Of a stretch of DNA of 64,000 nt, positions 50,416 through 58,680 are shown piece by piece. The stretch is taken from NCBI GenBank assembly GCA_020436935.1, contig JAGQWX010000024.1, positions 1 through 64,000 of the forward strand, read 5' to 3'. Positions within the stretch are counted from its first letter, which is position 1; every line of letters begins with the position of its first letter. The notes beneath the pieces were generated by a model. It saw only the letters and a program-made list of their open reading frames with translations. It had not been told where the DNA came from and did no database searches. The position numbers and the translations under genes were made by a program. This DNA is from Saprospiraceae bacterium. GTDB lineage: Bacteria; Bacteroidota; Bacteroidia; Chitinophagales; Saprospiraceae.

Positions 50416-51328
50416 GATCAATAGCATTTATGGTTCTTACAAAAAAATGCTCAAGGTCTTCACGTTCAATCATCAAATGTTTCACATCGTATCCGGCATT
50501 CACCAGTATTCTGGCAATCATTTCCGGATGTTTCAATGCTTTTTCATCTTCGATGATCAACTCCAATGGATCGGCAGTGGCAATTCCCTCAAATCCTTGT
50601 GATCTCAAAAGCTGTAAAGCTCTCGCATCTGAAGTGGATACTCGAAGCACTTTAGAAGTCAGTTTTGCCAATTGCCCAGCATTCAGTTCTATCTGCAATC
50701 GCCCCTTGTGGATGATCCCAAATCTTGTGACAAGCCTGGATATTTCTCCCAAAATATGGCTTGAAACAAATATTGTAACTCCGTCATTTTCAGCCATTTC
50801 TTTGAGCAAATTTCTTACCTCGATGATTCCGGCCGGGTCAAGACCATTGGTTGGTTCATCGAGAATGAGTACTTCCGGACGATGAAAAATAGCTTTTGCA
50901 AGGCCTAGTCTTTGCGCATTTCCGAGTGACAGCTGGCCTGCCTTTTTATTGCGATATGGATCGAGTCGAAGGCGGACTACAACATCATTGATCAATGTTT
51001 TTGACCTTACACCTCTCAATTTTGCAACAATTTCCAGATTTTCAATCACCGTAAGATTGGAATAAGCCCCAGGCGTTTCCACCATAAAACCCAGTCTATC
51101 CCAGGAGGCGAATGTTTTGTCCCGGAGAGATTTCCCAAACCAAAAGACATCACCTGATGTAGGTTTTATCATGCCCAGCAATATCCTGATGGTAGTGGTT
51201 TTCCCAGCTCCATTCAGACCGAGAAAACCATATATTTCTCCTTGTTGTACGGCAAGGGAAAGGTTTTCCACTGCAGTGTATGGGCCGTATTTTTTTGTAA
51301 GGTTTATGGTTTGAAGTATGTTTTTCAT
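50408..51328 (-). CDS. ABC transporter ATP-binding protein (drug-type)
   Basis: A 306-residue ATPase. Walker A FLGLNGAGKTTTIRILLG (about 35-50), Q-loop FMVETPGAY, signature LSLGNAQRLGLAKAI, Walker B VLILDEPTNGLDPAG and the switch IFVSSHILGEI are all present. The last 90 residues (DARALQLLRSQGFEGIATADP) form the accessory domain of multidrug/bacitracin-type ATPases. It is the first gene of a two-gene exporter operon, with an operator-like dyad 6 bp upstream that matches one in front of the TetR gene. Confidence 0.95.
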   Translation of the reverse strand: MKNILQTINLTKKYGPYTAVENLSLAVQQGEIYGFLGLNGAGKTTTIRILLGMIKPTSGDVFWFGKSLRDKTFASWDRLGFMVETPGAYSNLTVIENLEIVAKLRGVRSKTLINDVVVRLRLDPYRNKKAGQLSLGNAQRLGLAKAIFHRPEVLILDEPTNGLDPAGIIEVRNLLKEMAENDGVTIFVSSHILGEISRLVTRFGIIHKGRLQIELNAGQLAKLTSKVLRVSTSDARALQLLRSQGFEGIATADPLELIIEDEKALKHPEMIARILVNAGYDVKHLMIEREDLEHFFVRTINAIDHE

Positions 51329-51333
51329 TTTAG

Positions 51334-51347
51334 ACCGACCATTCGGT
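51334..51347 (-). promoter_or_regulatory. TetR-type operator dyad upstream of the ABC ATPase gene
   Basis: ACCGACCATTCGGT: 5-bp arms ACCGA/TCGGT with a 4-bp centre. It is 6 bp upstream of the ATPase start and almost identical to the site at 51989-52002 (ACCGACCGTTTGGT), which points to one regulator acting at both. Confidence 0.75.
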
Positions 51348-51365
51348 TTGGATGTAGTTAAAAAA

Positions 51366-51971
51366 TTATTTTTTGATCAAGGCATATAGTTCTTCCCATT
51401 TTGCTTTTATGGGCGCGACGACCTCCATGGCATCATGCCCACGGATGATCATGTGCAGGCCAACTCCATCGCTGAGGTAAAGAAACATCTCCCCTATTTG
51501 CATATCTGACATCTTGGTTTGAAGTTCACCACTTTCTTTTCCTCGCGATGCTGCAGCTGCCCAATGGCTCAATTCCTGATTGAAGCCTTCAATAGCATAT
51601 ACCTTGAAATCCGGAAATAATTTGATCGCATCAAATACCATCGATATGTTATTGAATGTCACATATTTATCATGGTCCTCTTTTCCAAATTTGTTTGAAT
51701 AATCTTGGACAAGCCTAATGGTATCTTCTATATAATCCAGATAAAACTGCCTGAATGAAACCCTTGAATAAGTATCGTAGTGGTGTTCCATAGCAGTCAT
51801 GAAATACTGCAAAACGGCTTGAAATATATCTTCTTTGTTGGTGAAGTGATGATAAATAGCTCCTTTAGATAAGCCGGTCGCTGCCATGATGTCCTTCATG
51901 GTTACTTCCTTATATGCACTTTTTAAGAATAGTTTTGATGCTGAAATGAGTATATGCTCTCTGGTATCCAT
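51366..51971 (-). CDS. TetR/AcrR-family transcriptional repressor
   Basis: A 201-residue repressor. ATG at 51971 begins DTREHILISASKLFLKSAYKEVTMKDIMAATGLSKGAIYHHFTNKEDIFQAVLQYFM, the canonical TetR HTH. A longer start at 52046 would run across its own operator and promoter, so I rejected it. The ligand-binding domain is residues 65-200 and gives no substrate clue. It is transcribed upstream of the ABC exporter on the same strand, and dyads lie before both genes. Confidence 0.95.
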   Translation of the reverse strand: MDTREHILISASKLFLKSAYKEVTMKDIMAATGLSKGAIYHHFTNKEDIFQAVLQYFMTAMEHHYDTYSRVSFRQFYLDYIEDTIRLVQDYSNKFGKEDHDKYVTFNNISMVFDAIKLFPDFKVYAIEGFNQELSHWAAAASRGKESGELQTKMSDMQIGEMFLYLSDGVGLHMIIRGHDAMEVVAPIKAKWEELYALIKK

Positions 51972-51988
51972 AAATTCTTTGATTAAAA

Positions 51989-52002
51989 ACCGACCGTTTG
52001 GT
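51989..52002 (-). promoter_or_regulatory. TetR-type operator dyad upstream of the tetR gene
   Basis: ACCGACCGTTTGGT, 18 bp before the ATG at 51971 and next to the -7 element, so a bound repressor would block transcription of its own gene. Near match to the site at 51334. Confidence 0.75.
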
Positions 52003-52005
52003 TTG

Positions 52006-52036
52006 CAAACATACAAACTTTCGGAATGATAGTCAA
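52006..52036 (-). promoter_or_regulatory. Bacteroidota-type promoter of the tetR gene
   Basis: On the minus strand TTG (52034-52036), a 20-bp spacer and TATGTTTG (52006-52013), an exact consensus match just upstream of the operator. Confidence 0.75.
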
Positions 52037-52067
52037 GAACATCCAAACAATTAAATAAAATTTGAAC

Positions 52068-52901
52068 TTATGCCATCACAGCAACCATTTCGTATACCTG
52101 ATTTCCCAGTCTTTCTTCGCCCTTGATTTCAACACTGTACTGTGCCTTTTCTTTGCGCCAGCTTTTTGAAAACAGTTTCCATGCTACAGTGGGCTCAATA
52201 ATGAATGCTGCAGCAGGTTGAGATGGTTCTTCATGCAACTCCATCCACAACTGGTCTTCTTTAATGATGCTCCAAAGACCTCCACCATGACCTGTGACAA
52301 TAACAGTAACGATGCTTCCTCTTTCTGCCTCTATATTCTTAAAAGTATGTGGTAAGGCTTTCATAAATACTTCCAAAAATGGATGGAAATATTTTTCAGT
52401 CAGCAATCCATCGTTTCCAATGGCATCTCTGATTTGTTGTTGATGCAAAAACTTTTCTGAGTATTCTCTGGCTATATGAAAATGATTGGTGGATGATTCT
52501 TCACCTGCCCAGCCAACAGAAAAAATGGCAGGGTCTAGTGGGTCGAGCTGTCTTAAGTGATTTACGTATTCAGGTCCTGACATTTGGAGCATGGAGATCA
52601 GAACCTTTGGACTCAGTCGTTTTGTCGCCTGAGTCCAGGACATGTTGAGCTTATTGAGATAGTCGACCAGTGACTGATAAGAGTCTATTTCCCCCGGAGG
52701 ATCACCAAAATACCCATCTCTTGAGGTGGACAAGCCTCTTAAATTTCCATCGAGCAGGTGGGCAGCAACATCTTTGACACACCATTTCGATGCAACGGTG
52801 GGCATTTTCCATTGATCATCTGTCAATCCATTCAGCAATTCAAACAATTGACTGTCAAGACCATCCATCAAATCTAAAAATTCTGCCGCTGTGTATTTCA
52901 T
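52068..52901 (-). CDS. DinB/MDMPI-like (mycothiol maleylpyruvate isomerase N-domain) protein
   Basis: A 277-residue protein. The N-terminal half has AEFLDLMDGLDSQLFELLNGLTDDQWKMPTVASKWCVKDVAAHLLDGNLRGLSTSRD, the MDMPI/DinB four-helix pattern with the metal-binding His in HLLD. The helix SIFSVGWAGEESSTNHFHIAREYSEKFLHQQQIRDAIG carries the other His residues. A C-terminal beta part follows (TVIVTGHGGGLWSIIKEDQLWMELHEEPSQPAAAF). Bacteroidota lack mycothiol, so it probably uses another thiol or is a damage-related enzyme. It is near two further DinB-fold genes at 55.2-56.2 kb. Confidence 0.8.
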   Translation of the reverse strand: MKYTAAEFLDLMDGLDSQLFELLNGLTDDQWKMPTVASKWCVKDVAAHLLDGNLRGLSTSRDGYFGDPPGEIDSYQSLVDYLNKLNMSWTQATKRLSPKVLISMLQMSGPEYVNHLRQLDPLDPAIFSVGWAGEESSTNHFHIAREYSEKFLHQQQIRDAIGNDGLLTEKYFHPFLEVFMKALPHTFKNIEAERGSIVTVIVTGHGGGLWSIIKEDQLWMELHEEPSQPAAAFIIEPTVAWKLFSKSWRKEKAQYSVEIKGEERLGNQVYEMVAVMA

Positions 52902-52943
52902 TTACTTTCAAACAAAATTGTTATCTATTTAAAACGCTCAATC

Positions 52944-55211
52944 TTAAACATCAAATGGCTGTTGATAGAATCTTTTGCCAGTTGCGCGGTATAAGGCATT
53001 CGCCAGTGCTCCAAAAACAGGTGGAAATGCGGGTTCACCCAAGCCTGATGGATCTTCATCATTATTCACAAAATGCACGTCTATTTTTTTGGGGGCTTCA
53101 GACATGCGGATCATCCTGTAGGCGTTGTAATTCTTTCTGTCCGGTTCTCCGTTGACAAAATTAATCTGACCATACATGGCAACCCCAATGCCATCTACAA
53201 TACCGCCTTCTGAGAGATTGATGGCTGCATCAGGATTGATCACCGTACCGCAATCGAGAATACAACATACGCGATCTACCACAGGACTCCCATCGACCAT
53301 ACGGACATCCATCACCTGTGCTGCATAAGAGTTGTGGCAAAAATAGGCCGAAACACCTCTTGATATATCAGGTTTTTGATTGCCCCAATCTGACTTTTCT
53401 TTCAATACTTTCAGCAGTTGGATGTAGCGCTGAGCATCGTATTCGTTGTTGGATCCAACAGGACTTTTTAAGGATTTCTCAAGCAATGTTATTCTGAAAT
53501 CAATAGGGTCTTTGTCCATTACTTCCGCCAGCTCATCTAAAAATGCCTGCTCGGCATAAGCCATGAAATTGGACCTCGGTGCTCGGAAAGAACCAATGGT
53601 AATGTTGGAATTGATGGTCCAGCTTTCTGCCAAATAATGGTCGACTGCGCCTGCGGGGAAGCGGTTCGCGAATAAAGGACTTTCGGGAATTCCTCCTGCA
53701 TTGATGTGCAAGGCTATCAACTCATTGTTGGCATCAAGGGCTGCCTTGTAGCTTGCCTGATATGCCGGACGATAGATGCCACTGGTCATATCATCTTCCC
53801 TGGTGTAAATGAGTTTGACCGGCGACTTCATTTTTTGGGAAATCACAGCGGATTCGATGGCCCAGTGGGCATATGATCTTCGGCCAAACCCACCTCCGAG
53901 TCTTGTCATTTCGATATTGATCCTGTCCAGCGGGAGACCTAATCTTGCAGCCAGAGCTTGTTCTGTCAGCTCTGCTTTCTGCAAGGGCCCAATGAGGTGG
54001 GCGCTGTCTTCTTTGACGTCCGCCCAGAAATTCATGGGTTCCATACAATTGTGCGCCAGGAAAGGACCAGTATAAGTTCGCTCCAGCACTTTCGCAGCAT
54101 TTTTGAAGGCTGTTTCAGGATCTCCGTCCCGTCTGACCACTTGCGCAGGTTTTGAAGACTTTTCTGCCATTTGTGCAACATGGCCGGATGTACTTTCCAG
54201 CCCTGCCGGAATCGTCAATACTTGTTTTTGACCTCCAAAGGGAGTTCTATCTTCGGTGTATGTTTCAAAGGGCTCCCAACTCACTTTTATCGCTTTTTTG
54301 GCCTGCATCACCTGCCAGGTGCTGTCACCAACGATTGCCACTACTTTCAGAAAGGAACAGGTGTCAAAATGCTGTCTGCCGTAATCATCATTCAAGACCT
54401 TGATTTCAAAAACATCTCTGATACCCGGCATGGATTTAACCGATGTGGCGTCAAAAGATTTGAGTTGCATTCCGAATGCCGGCGGATGCACAATCATGGC
54501 GATCAGGCTTCCTTCCACCGTGGTATCGATGCCAAATAATGGTTGACCCGAGACTATTTTGAGGCCATCCACATTCTTTTTTGAAGTCCCTATGATTTTA
54601 AACTTGTCTTTCGACTTTAGGTTGATATTCTCAGGAACCTTCACCGCACTCGCTGCCGTTCCCAGTTCGCCATAGCCGGCTTTTTTACCTGATTTATTGT
54701 GGAATAAAGTGCCATCGTTGGTAGAAATTTCCTCAGCAGGGACTTTCCACAAATCAGCTGCAGCCTGGATCAGCATTTGCCTCGCAGTAGCGCCAGCCGT
54801 TCTCAGACTTTTCCAGCTGTACCTGATGGCCTGGCTTCCACCAATAAACTGCCTGCTGTATAGGGCAGTATCCAGTGGAGCCTGTTCCACCAATACATCT
54901 TCCCACTTTACATCCAACTCCTCAGCAACTATCATGGGCATGGTGGTTTTCACATTTTGACCACCTTCAGGATTTGGAGACATGATGGTCACCTTACCTT
55001 CACTGTTGATTTTGATGTAACCATTCATGGTCAGCCACCCACCATTTGCGATAGATTCATTGCTACCGATGGCAACACCCTGTTTAATCAGCCAATTGAA
55101 ATTGAGCAACAAACCGCCCCCGGCCAATGCGCTTGCCTTGATAAATGATCGTCTGCCATTCTGTTGTGTAGTCTGGTCCAATGGTCTGATTTTGGAATGA
55201 AAGATAATCAT
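52944..55211 (-). CDS. Molybdopterin-binding hydroxylase large subunit (IorB/CoxL type), orphan
   Basis: A 755-residue exported molybdenum hydroxylase of the isoquinoline 1-oxidoreductase beta-type. The N-terminal TGNG-like NGRRSFIKASALAGGGLLLNF is a twin-arginine signal. Molybdopterin contacts include MTRLGGGFGRRSYAHWAIESAVIS (the GGGFG motif), SFRAPRSNFMAYAEQAFLDELAE and the late catalytic GLGEPAFPPVFGALANALYRATGKR. The enzyme needs a 2Fe-2S small subunit (IorA-like), but none is adjacent: the neighbours are DinB-fold genes. The small subunit must lie elsewhere or the gene may be an orphan. Substrate unknown; aldehyde or N-heterocycle oxidation is usual. Confidence 0.93.
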   Translation of the reverse strand: MIIFHSKIRPLDQTTQQNGRRSFIKASALAGGGLLLNFNWLIKQGVAIGSNESIANGGWLTMNGYIKINSEGKVTIMSPNPEGGQNVKTTMPMIVAEELDVKWEDVLVEQAPLDTALYSRQFIGGSQAIRYSWKSLRTAGATARQMLIQAAADLWKVPAEEISTNDGTLFHNKSGKKAGYGELGTAASAVKVPENINLKSKDKFKIIGTSKKNVDGLKIVSGQPLFGIDTTVEGSLIAMIVHPPAFGMQLKSFDATSVKSMPGIRDVFEIKVLNDDYGRQHFDTCSFLKVVAIVGDSTWQVMQAKKAIKVSWEPFETYTEDRTPFGGQKQVLTIPAGLESTSGHVAQMAEKSSKPAQVVRRDGDPETAFKNAAKVLERTYTGPFLAHNCMEPMNFWADVKEDSAHLIGPLQKAELTEQALAARLGLPLDRINIEMTRLGGGFGRRSYAHWAIESAVISQKMKSPVKLIYTREDDMTSGIYRPAYQASYKAALDANNELIALHINAGGIPESPLFANRFPAGAVDHYLAESWTINSNITIGSFRAPRSNFMAYAEQAFLDELAEVMDKDPIDFRITLLEKSLKSPVGSNNEYDAQRYIQLLKVLKEKSDWGNQKPDISRGVSAYFCHNSYAAQVMDVRMVDGSPVVDRVCCILDCGTVINPDAAINLSEGGIVDGIGVAMYGQINFVNGEPDRKNYNAYRMIRMSEAPKKIDVHFVNNDEDPSGLGEPAFPPVFGALANALYRATGKRFYQQPFDV

Positions 55212-55232
55212 TCTTTACAAAATGGAGAAAAC

Positions 55233-55796
55233 CTATGATCCACCAAGCGACAATATAGTTTTGATTTCTGCTCTTTGTTTTAGATGATGCCGGAAGTGCA
55301 TTTCTGAAAATTGCAGCCATTCCTGTGCATTGAAATATTGCAAACCCGGGTGTTGGGTTTTTCCTGATGTTTGCGCCTCGCTAATCTTTATTGCAATGAT
55401 TCCAAAGCTTTCTCTAAGCGAAACCAGGGCTGAACGAACACTCAGTAAATCATCAGGGACTTTGGTGTCTTGATTGCTTGGAGGTCCTTCAATTTTGATG
55501 TCCGGAAAAGAATTGTTTTCAAACATGGTCTCTGCGTCGGGTGACATTTTCAAGTCTGCATTTTCGATATTGGAAAGACAAATTTCGATCTGTTTTAAAT
55601 AATGTCCACTCTCGCCCAAAAGATGATTGAGTACCTGGCCAAGACACCATGCATTTGGCGAAGGTTTTTTACAAATTTCTTCATAGGTCAAAGAAGTCAG
55701 GTCTCCCAACCACACATCAATGTGACTGGCGATATTGTTGAATATTTCTTCCGGCGTGAAAGTTTGACCTTCTCCAGGTTTTGTATGTTCAGACAT
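55233..55796 (-). CDS. DinB-family protein
   Basis: A 187-residue four-helix protein. It has NNIASHIDVWLGDLTSLTYEEICKKPSPNAWCLGQVLNHLLGESGHYLKQIEICL, with HLLG as first metal-ligand region, and ends GLQYFNAQEWLQFSEMHFRHHLKQRAEI, where the H-x3-H pair completes the metal site. The family includes thiol S-transferases and stress proteins of unknown activity. Its start overlaps the next upstream DinB-type gene by 8 bp, so the two are one operon. It lies directly upstream of the molybdopterin subunit gene. Confidence 0.88.
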   Translation of the reverse strand: MSEHTKPGEGQTFTPEEIFNNIASHIDVWLGDLTSLTYEEICKKPSPNAWCLGQVLNHLLGESGHYLKQIEICLSNIENADLKMSPDAETMFENNSFPDIKIEGPPSNQDTKVPDDLLSVRSALVSLRESFGIIAIKISEAQTSGKTQHPGLQYFNAQEWLQFSEMHFRHHLKQRAEIKTILSLGGS

Positions 55797-56232
55797 CCAA
55801 TAATCTTCTGTGGTAATTGATTTGACCCAAATGGTAATTGAGATGTGAAGCGAGGTGAACCAATGTATAGGTCATGCTGGTGGGCTTTTCCCAGATGACG
55901 ATTGGGAAATTGCCATTCAGGTCTTTATCGGTCAAATTAGTCAATCCCTTTTCAACCACCTTAATGGTTGATTCTATCTGAGCTACGAGTATTTCGCGGG
56001 GTGTGCCTGTCGCAGAAAATTCAAGAGGACGTTGTCTGACGTAATCTGTTCCTGCAAGATAAACTCCAATATATGCATTCAGATTGCCGATGAGGTGGAG
56101 ACAAAGATTGCCTGCAGGATTGGCAATGTCTTTATCCTTGACCCAGATATTTTTTTCATTTTTGTAGGCCAGAATTTCCGCCTTGAGTTTATTGAGATCT
56201 CTGGTGAATATTTCTAGTAATTCGTGTTTCAT
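55789..56232 (-). CDS. DinB-fold protein (DUF1572-like)
   Basis: A 147-residue protein of the DUF1572/DinB group. It contains LLEIFTRDLNKLKAEILAYKNEKNIWVKDKDIANPAGNLCLHLIGNLNAYIGVYLAG with the metal-binding HLIGN, and ends TSMTYTLVHLASHLNYHLGQINYHRRLL with the second His set (HLASHLNYHLGQ). Both halves of the metal site are intact. It is the first gene of the pair with the 55233 gene. The reaction is unknown. Confidence 0.88.
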   Translation of the reverse strand: MKHELLEIFTRDLNKLKAEILAYKNEKNIWVKDKDIANPAGNLCLHLIGNLNAYIGVYLAGTDYVRQRPLEFSATGTPREILVAQIESTIKVVEKGLTNLTDKDLNGNFPIVIWEKPTSMTYTLVHLASHLNYHLGQINYHRRLLDV

Positions 56233-56273
56233 CCTGAGCTTTATGTAATTTGTTTCTTATACATATAGCATTA

Positions 56274-57557
56274 TCAAACTGCAGCAATTTCCTTCAATGC
56301 CTGAACGAGTTTATCCAGATGCTCCAACTTGGTGTACACATGGGGCGTCACTCTCACACAACTGATGTTCTCCCAGGTGATGGCGACTGTGTGAATTTTG
56401 TAATCATTCAGCAGCCTGCTTTCCAAAGCTGAAGGTGTCATACCATCAATGCTCACGCCTGCAATAGCGCATGAATATTTGGGATTGAGCGAAGTATGAA
56501 GTTTCACTCTCGGTATGTATATTGCCTGTTCTGCCCAATATTTTTTCAGAAAGTGTATGCGTTCCTGCTTGCGCGCAGACCCTATGGCTTCTTGAAAATT
56601 GATGGCCTCTCCTATGGCTTGTTCAATGCAAAAACTTCTGGTACCCAGGGTTTCGAACTTGCGGATATTGGTACCATTGGGTTCGCTGTTGCACACCAAA
56701 GGCCATATCTTTTGGATGTGGTCTTTTTTGATCCACATCATGCCACTGCCTACCGGAGCACTCAAAAATTTATGGAGGCTGGTGCCGAAATAATCGCATT
56801 CCAGCTCGGGGATTTTATAATCCAGTAGACCGAAAGAGTGGGCGCCATCGACCACCACTTCAATGCCTCTTTCATGGGCCATTCTGCAAATTTTTGTCAC
56901 AGGTAAAATCTGTCCTACCCAATTGACAATGTGGGTGACATGGATGATTTTGGTTTTTGGTGTTATTGCTGCTTCAAAGGCTTTGACAATGGTATCGTCA
57001 TCTTCAATCGGAAAATCAAAAGAGATTTGTTTGTAAACGATGCCCTCTCTCATTTGCCTTTGGCGGTATGCCTGGATCATATTGGGATAGTCCTGGAGTG
57101 TGCCAATGACTTCATCTCCAGCCTTGAGCGGTAATCCGTAAATGATGGTATTGAGTGCCTCGGTAGAATTCCTGTTGATGGCTATTTCTTCCGGATCGCA
57201 GCCCGCCAATTCAGCCAACCTCTGTCGTAGTGGTTCCCTGCCGGCGTCCTGGACTCTCCACATGTAGTAGGAAGGACCTTGTGCAGCTTCCATGTTGTAT
57301 TTTTCCAGGGCCCTCTGCACAGACAGTGGTGAAGGCGAAACTCCACCATTATTGAGAATGATGATATCGCTTTTACTTGCAGTATATGCATCCTGAATGA
57401 TGGACCAATAATCTTCATTAACTGAGTCGCCATCCTTCCACAAGGTATTGGCTATATCGAAGTCTGAAGCATGCAAATCGTTGAATAGACTCGAAGCTCC
57501 AAAGGCTCCAAATCCCAGCGCTGCGCTTTGTCTGAAGAAACTGCGTCTTGATTTCAT
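56274..57557 (-). CDS. Tat-exported class-V aminotransferase (isopenicillin N epimerase-like)
   Basis: A 427-residue PLP enzyme. The N-terminus KSRRSFFRQSAALGFGAFGASSLF is twin-arginine-like. The fold is shown by IIILNNGGVSPSPLSVQRALEKYN, the cofactor-binding IAINRNSTEALNTIIYGL, DGAHSFGLLDYKIPELECDYFGTSLHKFLSAPVGSGMMW (DGAH and the PLP lysine in LHK), and a C-terminal domain ending RVTPHVYTKLEHLDKLVQAL. This matches the epimerase/cysteine-desulfurase-like group that racemises or cleaves amino acids. A periplasmic PLP enzyme is less usual but known in Bacteroidota. Not obviously in an operon. Confidence 0.9.
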   Translation of the reverse strand: MKSRRSFFRQSAALGFGAFGASSLFNDLHASDFDIANTLWKDGDSVNEDYWSIIQDAYTASKSDIIILNNGGVSPSPLSVQRALEKYNMEAAQGPSYYMWRVQDAGREPLRQRLAELAGCDPEEIAINRNSTEALNTIIYGLPLKAGDEVIGTLQDYPNMIQAYRQRQMREGIVYKQISFDFPIEDDDTIVKAFEAAITPKTKIIHVTHIVNWVGQILPVTKICRMAHERGIEVVVDGAHSFGLLDYKIPELECDYFGTSLHKFLSAPVGSGMMWIKKDHIQKIWPLVCNSEPNGTNIRKFETLGTRSFCIEQAIGEAINFQEAIGSARKQERIHFLKKYWAEQAIYIPRVKLHTSLNPKYSCAIAGVSIDGMTPSALESRLLNDYKIHTVAITWENISCVRVTPHVYTKLEHLDKLVQALKEIAAV

Positions 57558-57629
57558 CCCGGTAAAATTTGGTTAAGTTTCACTAAGATAAATAAGATAC
57601 TTCAAGCGCAATCAAAGAATCGGATTTTT

Positions 57630-58034
57630 TTACTTTTCCAAAAGCAGTGATACAATTGCTCCTGCTCTCAGTGTGTTGTGAATTTCAGCAATTTCATCAG
57701 TGAATAATATTAAATCTCTGATTTCCTGGTCTGAAGCATCACTATCGATATGCACTTTGTAAGTAATGTTTTTACCTGTTTCACCCTCTCCACCAAATTG
57801 CCCGGACACATCGACTTTTACGTTTCTGATATTAATGTTTCTTTTTTTGGCTTCTCTGTATATATCGTTGCAATAACACGTTGCCAAAGCCAGAAAAAGC
57901 AATTCGGCCCCGTTGGCATATGAACCATATCCATCTTTTCCACTTCCAATGGTCAGCTCTTTCTCCATTCCATTTGTGCTGACTGTGGTCAAATGATTGT
58001 CCTTACTTGAGTCAATGTGTGCCGTGATCTTCAT
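57630..58034 (-). CDS. OsmC-family protein, one catalytic Cys missing
   Basis: A 134-residue OsmC-like protein. The core is IGSGKDGYGSYANGAELLFLALATCYCNDIYREAKKRNINIRNVKVDVSG, with Cys53 and Cys55. Ohr and OsmC peroxidases need a second Cys in the late helix (CPVS-type), but here it reads HNTLRAGAIVSLL. So it is probably not a classic peroxidase; it may be a member of the non-peroxidase OsmC group. It stands alone upstream of the next SRPBCC gene on the same strand. Confidence 0.85.
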   Translation of the reverse strand: MKITAHIDSSKDNHLTTVSTNGMEKELTIGSGKDGYGSYANGAELLFLALATCYCNDIYREAKKRNINIRNVKVDVSGQFGGEGETGKNITYKVHIDSDASDQEIRDLILFTDEIAEIHNTLRAGAIVSLLLEK

Positions 58035-58137
58035 TTGATATAAGACATTTCTGAAAGTGGAACAATTTATACCAAATGAAACTATATTAAAAAATATTGT
58101 CGCTCCAATTCTTGTTTTTCATCGAAAAAATCATAGA

Positions 58138-58638
58138 TCAAATTGTGTAATTGATGCCCCATTTTTCAGCAAGTTCCTGGTTAAATCCAATGCCTTCCCT
58201 GGGATTTGGGTTGCCCTCACCAGTCGTAATCAGATTATAAAGGCTCTTTTGGACGTAATTGTCCCATCCATCTTTGCAAACGTTGTAACATTCATAGTCG
58301 GGAATTAAACCTTCCTGGGTAAATGTCAGGGTTGTCAGATTGTCCTTTTCTTCAATATCAAAAATGATATGATTTCCTACCCACTCAGATTGATCGGGAA
58401 TAAAACTGAAGTAGTTGTTGGTCACTAGCCAGACAACTTTTGTATTTGGTATCAATTCCAGGACTTTCATCGTGCAGAGATGGATGTCCTTATAATGGTA
58501 TCTCCATTCTTCTCCTTGAACATTTGTTGGGCCTTCTATCTCTTCTGACCACCACTTTCTGACGTCATTGATGGCTTCAAATACTTGTTTTGCAGATTGA
58601 CTTACAATGATTTGTGTAGAATAGTTTAAGTTTTTCAT
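58138..58638 (-). CDS. SRPBCC-domain protein
   Basis: A 166-residue START-like protein. It has YSTQIIVSQSAKQVFEAINDVRKWWSEEIEGPTNVQGEEWRYHYKDIHLCTMKVLELIPNTKVVWLVTNNYF, the AHSA1/SRPBCC pattern with WW at the helix, and ends CYNVCKDGWDNYVQKSLYNLITTGEGNP. It is one of two related genes side by side (with 58681). The function is unknown; both probably bind a lipid-like ligand. Confidence 0.85.
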   Translation of the reverse strand: MKNLNYSTQIIVSQSAKQVFEAINDVRKWWSEEIEGPTNVQGEEWRYHYKDIHLCTMKVLELIPNTKVVWLVTNNYFSFIPDQSEWVGNHIIFDIEEKDNLTTLTFTQEGLIPDYECYNVCKDGWDNYVQKSLYNLITTGEGNPNPREGIGFNQELAEKWGINYTI

Positions 58639-58680
58639 TAATATATAATGTTTTGAATGTATGTAATTTAATTGAGATTA

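Noticed and set aside
52944-55211. Xanthine dehydrogenase assignment
   Set aside because: The Tat signal, length and GGGFGRR arrangement fit the isoquinoline-oxidoreductase-type large subunit better, and no FAD or Fe-S subunit is adjacent.
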